Source: Amycolatopsis sp. FBCC-B4732 (lineage in GTDB: Bacteria; Actinomycetota; Actinomycetes; Mycobacteriales; Pseudonocardiaceae). From it: a stretch of DNA of 64,000 bases. Both the position numbers and the translations under genes were made by a program. The stretch is from the NCBI RefSeq assembly GCF_023008405.1, contig NZ_CP095376.1:9528501-9592500 (forward strand), in the 5' to 3' direction. Of the stretch, positions 40,436 to 48,900 are shown in pieces (position 1 is the stretch's first letter; each line of letters starts with the position of its first letter). The notes below the pieces were generated by a model. That model ran no database searches. It had not been told where the DNA came from and saw only the letters and a program-made list of their open reading frames with translations.

Positions 40436-40876
40436 TTGACCACCTCCACCGAAGGCCGCACCGCCCTCGCCGCCGCGGCGCTCGCGCTGCTCGGCGGGCT
40501 GCTCTACGCCGCGGGGTTCGTCCTCGACGTCGTCACGCTGGTCCGCTTCCCGGCCGACGCCGCCCGCGCCGCCCTCCACGCGGCGGTCGACGCCGTCCTC
40601 GCGTCGGTCCTGCTGTCCGGTGGCCTCCTGCTGCCGCGGCAGCACCCGGCCGGCCGCCTCGGCTGCGTGGCCGGCAGCACGGCGGCGCTGCTCGCGACGC
40701 TGACGTCGCTGGTGCTGGCGGCCACCGGGCTCGCCGTGGTCGACCTCGGCGGCCCGGGCGACCTGGCCGCCGGCGGGGTGGCCGCGCTCGCGCTGGTGCT
40801 GCCGCCGTCGGTCGCCACCCTGGCGCTGGCCGCCTCCCGCCCGGCCGCCCGATGGGTCGGGGTGAGCACCGTCTGA
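40436..40876 (+). CDS. hypothetical small membrane protein
   Basis: A 146-residue protein with four hydrophobic segments (ALAAAALALLGGLLYAAGFVLDVV, ALHAAVDAVLASVLLSGGLLL, AGSTAALLATLTSLVLAATGLAVV, GGVAALALVLPPSVATLALAAS). The only usable start in this frame is TTG 40436, with GGTGA close by, so the N-terminus is uncertain. The family is not recognised. It lies between the preceding membrane gene and metB. Confidence 0.5.
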   Translation: MTTSTEGRTALAAAALALLGGLLYAAGFVLDVVTLVRFPADAARAALHAAVDAVLASVLLSGGLLLPRQHPAGRLGCVAGSTAALLATLTSLVLAATGLAVVDLGGPGDLAAGGVAALALVLPPSVATLALAASRPAARWVGVSTV

Positions 40877-41002
40877 TCTCCGGCCGTGCGGAGTTGAAGG
40901 CGCCGGTGTCGATCTCCGCGGGCCCGGTGACCTGGGCCGCAGGCGGACCGGCTCACCCGACTGAGTCCCATCCCACCTGACGGGAATGTTCAGGCCAGGC
41001 CT

Positions 41003-41008
41003 TACGCT
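41003..41008 (+). promoter_or_regulatory. -10 box, probable leaderless start of metB
   Basis: TACGCT fits TANNNT and ends six bases before ATG 41015. No Shine-Dalgarno sequence is present. Confidence 0.5.
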
Positions 41009-41014
41009 GAACAG

Positions 41015-42172
41015 ATGGTGGACGACTACTCCGAACTGGGCTTCGAGACCCGCGCGATTCACGCGGGGCAGAAGCCCGACCCCCGCACCGGCGCGGTGAT
41101 CGTGCCGATCTACCAGACCTCGACCTACGCGCAGGACGGCGTGGGCGGGACCCGCGAGGGCGACTACGAGTACTCGCGCACCGCGAACCCGACCCGTTCG
41201 GCGCTGGAGGAGGCGCTGGCCTCGCTGGAAGGCGGCCGGCACGCGCTGGCCTTCGCGTCCGGCATGGCCGCGTCCGACGTGGTGCTGCGCAGTACCCTGC
41301 GCCCGGGTGACCACCTCGTGCTCGGCAACGACGCGTACGGCGGCACGTTCCGCCTGATCGACAAGGTGCTCAGCCTCTGGGGCGTCGAGCACACCGTCGC
41401 GAACCTGGCCGACCTCGACGAGGTGCGCGCGGCGATCCGCCCAGAGACCAAGCTGATCTGGTGCGAGTCGCCGACCAACCCGATGCTCGGCATCGCCGAC
41501 ATCGCGGGGCTGGCCGGGGTGGCGCACGACGCCGGCGCCCGCCTGGTCGTCGACAACACCTTCGCGACGCCGTACCTGCAGAACCCGCTCTCGCTGGGTG
41601 CGGACATCGTCCTGCACTCGACGACGAAGTACCTCGGCGGGCACTCCGACGTCGTCGGCGGCGCGATCATCACGAACGAGGACGAGCTGCGCGAGCAGTT
41701 CTTCTTCCTCCGCAACTCCGCCGGCGCGGTGCCCGGCCCGTTCGACGCCTGGCTGACGCTGCGCGGCATCAAGACCCTCGCCCTGCGCATGGAGCGCCAC
41801 AGCGACAACGCCGAGCGCATCGTGCAGGCGCTGGTCAACCACCCGAAGGTGGCGAAGGTCTACTACCCGGGCCTGCCGGAACACCCCGGCCACGAGATCG
41901 CCGCGAAGCAGATGCGGCGCTTCGGCGGCATGGTCTCGTTCAGCCACGCGGACGGTGAGCAGGCGGCGTTGGACGTCGCTTCGCGCACGAAGCTGTTCAT
42001 CCTCGCGGAGTCGCTCGGCGGCATCGAGTCGCTGATCGAGCACCCGGGCAAGATGACGCACGCGAGCACGGCGGGCTCGACCCTGCAGGTCCCGGCGGAC
42101 CTGCTGCGCCTTTCCGTCGGCATCGAAGACGGCCGCGACCTGGTCGCCGACCTGCTGGCGGCGCTGGACTGA
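41015..42172 (+). CDS. metB: cystathionine gamma-synthase
   Basis: The 385-residue PLP enzyme belongs to the Cys/Met metabolism family: FETRAIHAGQKPDP, YSRTANPTRSALEEALASLEGG, the PLP Lys in LHSTTKYLGGHSDVVGG, and IESLIEHPGKMTHAS near the end. Glu in the last motif and the length suit cystathionine gamma-synthase, although gamma-lyase cannot be excluded by sequence alone. It makes cystathionine from an activated homoserine and cysteine. Position next to cbs and before greA matches metB, Rv1079. Confidence 0.88.
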   Translation: MVDDYSELGFETRAIHAGQKPDPRTGAVIVPIYQTSTYAQDGVGGTREGDYEYSRTANPTRSALEEALASLEGGRHALAFASGMAASDVVLRSTLRPGDHLVLGNDAYGGTFRLIDKVLSLWGVEHTVANLADLDEVRAAIRPETKLIWCESPTNPMLGIADIAGLAGVAHDAGARLVVDNTFATPYLQNPLSLGADIVLHSTTKYLGGHSDVVGGAIITNEDELREQFFFLRNSAGAVPGPFDAWLTLRGIKTLALRMERHSDNAERIVQALVNHPKVAKVYYPGLPEHPGHEIAAKQMRRFGGMVSFSHADGEQAALDVASRTKLFILAESLGGIESLIEHPGKMTHASTAGSTLQVPADLLRLSVGIEDGRDLVADLLAALD

Positions 42173-42173
42173 G

Positions 42174-42617
42174 TCAGTCCAGCTCTTCGGCCAGCCCCAC
42201 GATGATCCCCTCGGGACCGCGGACGTAGCACAGCCGGAAGATGCCCCCGTACGGCTCGATCTCGCCCACGAGCTCGGCGCCGTGCGGGCGCAGACGGTCG
42301 AGGACGTCGTCGAGGTTCTCGTCGAGCGCGAACATGATCCGGCGGTAGCCGAGCGTGTTCGACGGCGCGACCTTCGGCTCCGGCACGACGGCCTTGGGCT
42401 GGTGGAACTGCGCTAGCTCGATGCCGCCCTGGCCGTCCGGCATCCGCAGCATCGCGATGTCCTGCTTGACGTCCTCGAGCCCGATCACGCGCTCCGCGAA
42501 GCGCCCTTCGAGCGGGCCCTTGCCCTCGAGCCGCATGCCCAGCTCGACGAAGAACGCGATCACCGCGTCCAGGTCGTCGACGACGATGAGGATGTTGTCC
42601 ATCCGTTTGAGCGCCAA
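42174..42617 (-). CDS. VOC (glyoxalase-like) superfamily protein
   Basis: A 147-residue protein with two beta-alpha-beta-beta-beta modules (MDNILIVVDDLDAVIAFFVELGMRLEG; LDDVLDRLRPHGAELVGEIEPYGGIFRLCYVRGPEGIIVGLAEEL). The family includes glyoxalases, dioxygenases and resistance proteins; the substrate is unknown. TTG 42617 has GAGGA upstream; ATG 42602 is an alternative start. It ends one base after metB, convergently, and follows a small membrane-protein gene by nine bases. Confidence 0.85.
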   Translation of the reverse strand: MALKRMDNILIVVDDLDAVIAFFVELGMRLEGKGPLEGRFAERVIGLEDVKQDIAMLRMPDGQGGIELAQFHQPKAVVPEPKVAPSNTLGYRRIMFALDENLDDVLDRLRPHGAELVGEIEPYGGIFRLCYVRGPEGIIVGLAEELD

Positions 42618-42626
42618 CGGGGTTCC

Positions 42627-42890
42627 TCAGGGGTTGTAGTTGCCGTGCACCACGCCACCGGACTTCGGCGTGCCCGCGGCCGGCAGCTTCGCGCCGTCGA
42701 CGCAGCCGCCGACCAGCTCGACGTGGCTGTCGTGGCGGATGTACTGGGCCGGTGAGCCGCAGGAGGCGCTGTCCACCGTGATGTACGCGGCTCCGGTGAG
42801 CGCCGCGGCCGAGGCCAGCCCGATCACGAGCGGGACCAGCCCGGCGGACCGGGTGGCGCGAGCCCGTCGAGCGTCGTTCCCCCGTGCCAT
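42627..42890 (-). CDS. small single-pass membrane or secreted protein
   Basis: The 87-residue protein has a basic N-terminus, one hydrophobic segment (LVPLVIGLASAAALTGAAYITV, about 18-39) and an exported tail with two cysteines (SASCGSPAQYIRHD, ELVGGCVDGAKLPAAG) that could pair. GGAG lies seven bases before ATG 42890. The family and function are not recognised. It is transcribed with the VOC gene and diverges from ilvA. Confidence 0.65.
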   Translation of the reverse strand: MARGNDARRARATRSAGLVPLVIGLASAAALTGAAYITVDSASCGSPAQYIRHDSHVELVGGCVDGAKLPAAGTPKSGGVVHGNYNP

Positions 42891-42973
42891 GAGTTGCTCC
42901 CTGTTTACCGCGTGTTGACGGGACCCAGGGTACCCGGCCCGCGGTCCGGTCAACCTGTGGATCTCCTGAGTGG

Positions 42974-42979
42974 CATAGT
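42974..42979 (+). promoter_or_regulatory. -10 box, probable leaderless start of ilvA
   Basis: CATAGT keeps the invariant A and final T of TANNNT and ends seven bases before ATG 42987. No Shine-Dalgarno sequence is present. Confidence 0.4.
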
Positions 42980-42986
42980 CCGGCCC

Positions 42987-44189
42987 ATGGAACTCGTCAC
43001 CCTCGAGCGCATCCAAGCCGCCCGGGAGCTCCTGACCGGAGTGACCCGGGTGACGCCGATGGAGCACGCACGCGACCTGCGGAAGCTCCACGGCGGTCCG
43101 GTCCACCTGAAGTGCGAAAACCTGCAGCGCACCGGCTCGTTCAAGATCCGCGGCGCCTACACCCGCATCGCCGGCCTGACCCCGGCCGAACGCGAGCGGG
43201 GCGTCGTCGCGGCCAGCGCCGGCAACCACGCGCAGGGCGTCGCGCTGGCGTCGTCGCTGCTCGGCGCCAAGTCCACCGTCTTCATGCCGCTGCGAGCCCC
43301 GCTGCCGAAGCTGGCCGCGACCCGCGGGTACGGCGCCGAGGTGCACCTCCACGGCGCGCTGCTGGAGGAGACGCTGCGCGCCGCCGTCGAGTTCGGTGAG
43401 CGGACCGGCGCGGTGTTCATCCACCCCTTCGACCACCCGGACGTCATCGCCGGCCAGGGCACGGTCGGCCTGGAGATCCTCGAGCAGGTGCCGGGCGTGA
43501 AGACCATCCTGGTCGCCACCGGGGGCGGTGGGCTGGTCGGCGGGGTCGCGTCGGCGGTCAAGGCGCTGCGCCCGGACGTCCGCGTCGTCGGCGTCCAGGC
43601 CGCGGAGGCCGCCGCATACCCGCCTTCGCTGGCCGCGGGCGCGCCGGTGCGGCTGGGCCAGACCTCGACCATGGCCGACGGGATCGCGGTCGGCGAGCCC
43701 GGCCTGGTCAGCTTCGCGCACGTCGAGTCGCTGGTCGACGACGTCGTGACGGTGTCCGAGCAGTACCTGTCCCGCGCGGTGCTGCTCTGCCTGGAGCGCC
43801 GCAAGCTGGTCGTCGAGCCGGCCGGCGCGGCGCCCGTCGCGGCGCTGCTGCAGCACGTCGGCGCCTTCGAACCGCCGGTCGTCGCCATCCTCTCCGGCGG
43901 CAACGTCGACCCGGTGCTGCTCCTGCAGATCATCCAGCACGGCATGACCGCCGGCGGCCGCTACCTGCGCCTCCGGCTGCGCGTCCCGGACCGCCCCGGC
44001 TCCCTGGTCGGCGTGCTGTCGTGCGTCAGCGAGCTCGGCGCGAACGTGCTCGACGTCGAGCACTCGCGCATCTCCGGCACCCTCGACCTCGGCGAGGCCG
44101 ACGTCGTACTGGCGCTGGAGACTCGCGGCCCCGAGCACTGCAAGGACGTCGAGCGCGCGCTGACCGACGCCGGTTACACCGTGGTCTGA
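42987..44189 (+). CDS. ilvA: threonine dehydratase
   Basis: The 400-residue PLP enzyme has KCENLQRTGSFKIRGAYTRI with the PLP Lys, SAGNHAQGVALASSLLG, GGGGLVGGVASAVK, and a single C-terminal ACT-like domain (RLRVPDRPGSLVGVLSCVSELGANVLDVEHSRISG). It deaminates threonine to 2-oxobutyrate, the entry to isoleucine. One ACT domain and about 400 residues fit the shorter TdcB-like/IlvA forms of actinomycetes rather than the 510-residue enteric IlvA. Transsulfuration nearby also meets 2-oxobutyrate. The longer upstream frame has no start signal. Confidence 0.9.
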   Translation: MELVTLERIQAARELLTGVTRVTPMEHARDLRKLHGGPVHLKCENLQRTGSFKIRGAYTRIAGLTPAERERGVVAASAGNHAQGVALASSLLGAKSTVFMPLRAPLPKLAATRGYGAEVHLHGALLEETLRAAVEFGERTGAVFIHPFDHPDVIAGQGTVGLEILEQVPGVKTILVATGGGGLVGGVASAVKALRPDVRVVGVQAAEAAAYPPSLAAGAPVRLGQTSTMADGIAVGEPGLVSFAHVESLVDDVVTVSEQYLSRAVLLCLERRKLVVEPAGAAPVAALLQHVGAFEPPVVAILSGGNVDPVLLLQIIQHGMTAGGRYLRLRLRVPDRPGSLVGVLSCVSELGANVLDVEHSRISGTLDLGEADVVLALETRGPEHCKDVERALTDAGYTVV

Positions 44190-44197
44190 GGCCGCTT

Positions 44198-44226
44198 CCG
44201 GGGGATCCGGGTGGCAGTGCCCCCGG
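44198..44226. terminator. GC-rich hairpin between convergent genes
   Basis: CCGGGGG and CCCCCGG with a 15-base loop fill most of the 47-bp gap between the ilvA stop and the stop of the last immunity gene. No T-run is present. Confidence 0.35.
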
Positions 44227-44236
44227 CCCCCGGACG

Positions 44237-45079
44237 TCACAGCTGTTCGCCGGTGATGGCCGTGAGCGCGAGGTCCTTCGCGGTCTCCGGCACCTCCGCC
44301 GGCGCGGTGAAGCGCCGGGCCCGGATGTGGGCGACCAGCTCCGGGTCCGGCGGCACGCCGTGTTCGCGCAGGTAGTACGCGACCGCGCCGGGCCACGCCC
44401 AGGCGCCGTCGGTGCGGAAGTTCATCGGCACCGCGTCCCCGCGGTCGGGCGCGAACGCGTCCGGCCCGTTGCTGCGGGACGCCAGGATCACCGGCGCCGC
44501 GTCGAGGTAGGTCAGCACCCGCTCGATCTCGGCGGGCAAGAGCGGCCGGCGGCGGATCAGCGGGCGCCCGGAGGCGTCGAGGCCGTCGTAGATGCGCGGG
44601 GTGCGCACCTCGCCGTCACCCGGCGGCGGCGTGAGCGGGGGCAGTCCCGCGCCCTCGCGCAGCCAGCCCGGGATGTGCTCGTCCGCGCGCGGGAAGAACC
44701 GCAGCTCGTCCTGGAACCCGATCGGCGGGGGCTGCTGCCGGAACGGCGGCTCGAGGTCCGGCCGCACGAAGTCGACGTCGGGCGCCTGCCCCGGCTCGAA
44801 CACGAGGATCGCGCCCAGCCAGGTGCCGAAGCCGGGCTGGTACATGCCCGACCGCAGCACGCCGAGCAGCCGCACGGCCTCCGGCGGCGGCTGCGCCACG
44901 CGAGGCCGCCCGTCCGGAGCGGTCACCAGCAGGTCGGCCTCGACGTGCCGGCCCGCGGCCCGGTACTCGACCCGCAGCTGCCGCCAGCCCGGCGGGACCG
45001 CCGCGGTGAGCGCCGCGCCGATCTGCCGGACGATCTCCTGCTGCTGGTCCGGGCGCAGCGGCCCCGGTGGCTGGGTCAT
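44237..45079 (-). CDS. YezG-like immunity protein with extra C-terminal domain
   Basis: A 280-residue protein. Residues 1-150 form one YezG/DUF600-like unit (PGWRQLRVEYRAAGRHVEADLLV, GTWLGAILVFEPG, GFQDELRFFPRADEHIPGWLREGAG) that resembles both halves of the preceding protein. Residues 165-280 are a separate module, including a TDGAWAWPGAVAYYLREHG stretch and PDPELVAHIRARRF, which I do not recognise. GGAG precedes ATG 45079 and the gene follows the other immunity gene by two bases. It is last in the toxin operon, so a second immunity or regulatory role is inferred. Confidence 0.75.
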   Translation of the reverse strand: MTQPPGPLRPDQQQEIVRQIGAALTAAVPPGWRQLRVEYRAAGRHVEADLLVTAPDGRPRVAQPPPEAVRLLGVLRSGMYQPGFGTWLGAILVFEPGQAPDVDFVRPDLEPPFRQQPPPIGFQDELRFFPRADEHIPGWLREGAGLPPLTPPPGDGEVRTPRIYDGLDASGRPLIRRRPLLPAEIERVLTYLDAAPVILASRSNGPDAFAPDRGDAVPMNFRTDGAWAWPGAVAYYLREHGVPPDPELVAHIRARRFTAPAEVPETAKDLALTAITGEQL

Positions 45080-45081
45080 GG

Positions 45082-45975
45082 TCAGGCTCCTTCGGCGCCT
45101 TGGCGCAGCCAGTCGGGCGTGCGCCGCTCGGTGCGCGGGTAGCGCCGCAGCTCCTCGGCGAACGCCCCGGCGGGCGGCCGCTCCTGGAAGCCCGGGTCCT
45201 CGGTGGCGTTGAACTGCGCCTTGACCGAGTCGGGGAACTTCATCTCGTACTTCACGCTCACCCACGTGCCGCGGCCTTCGGACAGCGAGGCGGCGCGGTG
45301 GCGGCGGAGCAGGTCGAGCACCTGCTCCGGCGGGGTCCACGGGTAGACCGTGCCGGTGATCGAGTGCACGACCGCGCCCGACTCCTCGTGGTCGCCGACC
45401 GCCCGGTACTGCAGCTGGAGGTAGTCCCAGCCCGCGGGGAGCGTGAACTTCAGGTAGTCGGCGACGTTCTTCAGCAGCGCGTTGGGCTCGTCGGGCGGCT
45501 GCTCCCCGCCGGCCTCGCCCTTCACGCCCTCCCGGTACCAGGCGGGCGTCCACTCCTCGTCGCGGAAGTAGGCCTCGAAGTCCTGGTGCCAGACGTCGGC
45601 TTCGAGCGGCGGGTCCCACAGCGGGTCGAGGTCGAAGTTGTAGGAGACGCGGTACTCGCCGTCCGGCTCGATGACCAGCCGCAGCGACAGCCAGGTGCCG
45701 CGGCCGCGCACGTACTTCTTGTTGCGCAGCTCGAACAGCAGCGGGCTGACGTCGGGCGGAGGTTCCATGCGCGCGGCCGCACCGTCGGGCATCACGACGG
45801 CCAGGGAGATCTCCTCGACCGCCGCGGTCAGCCGGACGGTCATGTCGATCCGCCGCCAGCCTTCGGGAGCGGCGTCCATCAGCCAGCCGCCGATCCAGCG
45901 GACCACCTGGTCCTCGTCCGCCTCCCGCAGGTCAGGTCCGGGTGGGGGGTACCACGGGGGCTGGGTTCGGGACAT
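45082..45975 (-). CDS. YezG-like (DUF600) immunity protein with two tandem domains
   Basis: The 297-residue protein repeats one fold twice. Unit 1 (about 20-155): APEGWRRIDMTVRLTA, GTWLSLRLVIEPDGEYRVSYNFD, HQDFEAYFRDEEWTPAWYREG. Unit 2 (about 165-297): LPAGWDYLQLQYRAVG, GTWVSVKYEMKFP, FAEELRRYPRTERRTPDWLRQG. YezG proteins neutralise YeeF-type nuclease toxins in Bacillus, and the upstream toxin has that nuclease type. AGGAG is eight bases before ATG 45975, which lies inside the toxin gene (44-base overlap), ensuring linked production. No signal peptide, so it acts in the cytoplasm. Confidence 0.8.
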   Translation of the reverse strand: MSRTQPPWYPPPGPDLREADEDQVVRWIGGWLMDAAPEGWRRIDMTVRLTAAVEEISLAVVMPDGAAARMEPPPDVSPLLFELRNKKYVRGRGTWLSLRLVIEPDGEYRVSYNFDLDPLWDPPLEADVWHQDFEAYFRDEEWTPAWYREGVKGEAGGEQPPDEPNALLKNVADYLKFTLPAGWDYLQLQYRAVGDHEESGAVVHSITGTVYPWTPPEQVLDLLRRHRAASLSEGRGTWVSVKYEMKFPDSVKAQFNATEDPGFQERPPAGAFAEELRRYPRTERRTPDWLRQGAEGA

Positions 45976-48900
45976 TCGGGAAGCTCCTGTAGTTGTACGT
46001 GCGGGTGCCGTCGGGGTGGATTCTCTCGGACATCACGTGCAGCCGGTCGGGTGTCTCCCCGGTCGACGGCGCGTCGGCGTAGACGCGTGTCGTGCCGTGG
46101 TTGCCACCGCCCCGCTCGAACGTCTGGCGGTCGATCTCCATCTGCCGCCAGTTGTCCGGGTTGCCGACGCTGTGGTTCTGCTCGTAGAGCTGGGGAACCA
46201 TGCCCATCCGGCCCTGCAGCCCACCCGACCGGTGATCGGCGGTGTGCCCGCCGCGGTTGACGGTGCTGCCCGGGTGGTCTTCCAGCCCGACGTGGCCGGT
46301 GCGCTCTTGCGGGCCGAGCCCGACCCGCTTCGTCGCCGGGCTGGTGTAGTCCGGCTCCCAGGACACGGCGGCGTTGCCGTGCTCGTCGACGTGGTAGTGC
46401 ATGTTCTCGGCGCCGATCTCGTACTTGGCGCCCCGCACCGGCATGCCGTCGGGCCGGCCGGCGTGCTGGTCGTGCATCGTGTGCTGATCACCCGTCTCCG
46501 GGTTGATCATGCCGCGCTCGTTGTCGTGCCACGTCTTGATGTGCGTGAACTCCGGCGGGTTGTCACCGCTGGTGTAGAACGTGCCGTGCCACTGGTCGGT
46601 ACCGTCGGGCGCCTTCGAATAGACCTCGTACCGGCTGTTGGGCTTGAGGTCCTCCGGCGGCGTGGCCCCGAACGGACCGTCACCGTTGTGGGCCGGGTCG
46701 TACCCGGTGATCCGCCGCTCCACCGGCGGCGGCGTCAACGGCGGGTCGAAGTGGTCGATGTCCAGCTCGGGACGCCCGTCCGCGTCGGTGTGGAACTCGA
46801 ACTGCCCCTCACCGGTGCTGACCCGGTAGTCGACATCCCCGTGCAGGTGCGAAGCATCCGGGTTCCCGACCTCGACGCCGTTGTTCCCGACCCGCGTGTT
46901 CGGCACGTCCGCATCGATGTGCGTGATCCGCGGCGGGGTCTCACCGTTCGTGTAGACGCGGGTGAACCGCCCGTCCGGATCGGTGACCTCGTAGCGCGTG
47001 TTCGGCTCCAGGTGCCGCGGGTTCGCCGGGTCGAAGAACCGCTCGTGCCGCCCGAGCGTGACGTCCTCGTGCCGCGTGAACTCCGGCTCCCGCCAGCCCT
47101 CGCCGAGGTCGTGCATGTCCGGGTGGTCCTTGCCCCGCGCGAACGCACTGTCGGCATCGACGTCGTGCGCGTCCCCGTGGTGGCTGTCCGGCGCGAACCC
47201 GTCGTCGCCGGCCCGGTGGGTGGTGCCGTCGGGGTGGTGGGTGTTCCATTCGCCGTCGGGTGGGATGCGGGGGCGCATGCGTCCGTCGGGGCCGATTTCG
47301 TAGTCGGAGGAGAAGACGCGTCCGTGGGAGTCGGTCCAGGCGGGTTTGGTGGGTGCGGTGACGTCGGTGTCGAGTTCGCGGGAGAGGCGGTGGGCGAAGT
47401 CGTTGGAGGAGGCGTCGCAGCCGATGAGCCGGATGGGGCGGCCGTCGTAGTCGGGGTTGCGGCGGAGGATGTCGGCGAATTCTTCGGGGGTGTAGTGGTG
47501 GTCGCCGATGCGTGCGTGTCCGTCGGGGGTGACGTGGACGTCGACGGTGTAGCGGCCGTGGGGGTCGGGTGGGACGCGGTGGGGGAGGTCGCCGATGGTG
47601 GGGTCGTCGGCGTGGTAGGAGCTGCCGGCGGGGGTGTGTTCGGCGTGGCGGGCGTTGATCTGGTCGGGGGTGGGGGGTTCGGGGTCGTGGTGGTGGGGGG
47701 TGGCGTCGGGGTCGGTGGGGGTGTGGTCGTGGGGTGCGTGGGTGGTGCCGTCGGTGCTGGGGGTGTGGCCGTCGGTGCTGTGCGGGCGGGTGCCGGGGTT
47801 GGCGCCGTTGGTGCCGGGGGCGTGGCCGCCGGTCTCGGCGCCGTGCGGGCGGGTGCCGCCGTTGGTGCCGGGGGTGTGCCCGCCGGACCCGTAGCCGCCG
47901 CGGGCGGCGGGTGCGGGTGCGTCGGGTGTGCGGGGACGGCTGGTGGGCAGGTCCGCGCCGGTGCGGGGCCGTCCGGGTGCGTCGATGTGCGCGCCGGGGC
48001 TGCCCGGGGTGCCGGTCCAGCCCCCACCGCCGCCGCCGGTGCGCGGGGTCCCGCCACCGAGCCCGCCGCCACCGGGTGTGCCGCCGGGCGGCATCCCGCC
48101 ACCGGCCATGGGTGCGGCGCTTTGCGGTGGGGCACCGTCCCCGCCGCGGGGTGGGGGGACGGTGCCGGGGTCGCTGGTGCGGGGGGTGGTGGGTGCGGTG
48201 CCGCTGGCGGAGGTGGTGCCGTCGGTGCGGGGAGGTGCGGCGCTGCTGGGTGTGTCGGTCCCGGCATGCGAGCCCGGCGAGGACCCGGTGTGGGTCGGCG
48301 AGGGACCGTTGTCGGCGGCGTGGGAGGGCGTGCTGCCGCGGATCGGCGAGGGACCGTTGTCAGCGGCGTGCGACGGCGTGCCGTCGCTGCCGCGGGTGGG
48401 CGAGGGGCTGCTGTCGCTTGCCCGGGAGGGTGTGTTGTCGCTGGCGTGCGAGGGAGTGCTGTCGCTGCCGCGAGTGGGCGATGGGCTGCTATCCGCACCG
48501 CGGGACGGTGTGTTGTCCCCGCCGTGCGGGGGCGTGCCGTCGCCGCCACGAGTGGGTGAGGGACTGCTGTCGCCCGCGTGCGAGGGCTCGCTGCCACGGG
48601 TCGGCGACGGGCTCGAATCGCCTGCGTGGGAAGGAGAACGCGTCGGCGAGGGACTGCTGTCGCCGGCGTGCGACGGGCTCGAATCCCCGCTGCGGGAAGG
48701 CGAATCATCACTCGACCGCGCCGCCGAGGGGCTGCCCTCCGGCGAGCCATCGCCCGCGTGCGAAGGAGCACCATCCCCGTCCGGTGAACTGGATCCGTCG
48801 CGGCTGCGGCGGGAGCCCGCATCGGGTGAGGAGTCGGTGTTCATCGGGTCCGAACTCGTCGAATCCCCGTCCGCGTGACCCGAAGCCCCGTCCCCATCGC

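Noticed and set aside
36223..41014. SAM-type riboswitch before cbs or metB
   Set aside because: No such fold is apparent, and both genes have -10 boxes immediately before their start codons, leaving no leader.
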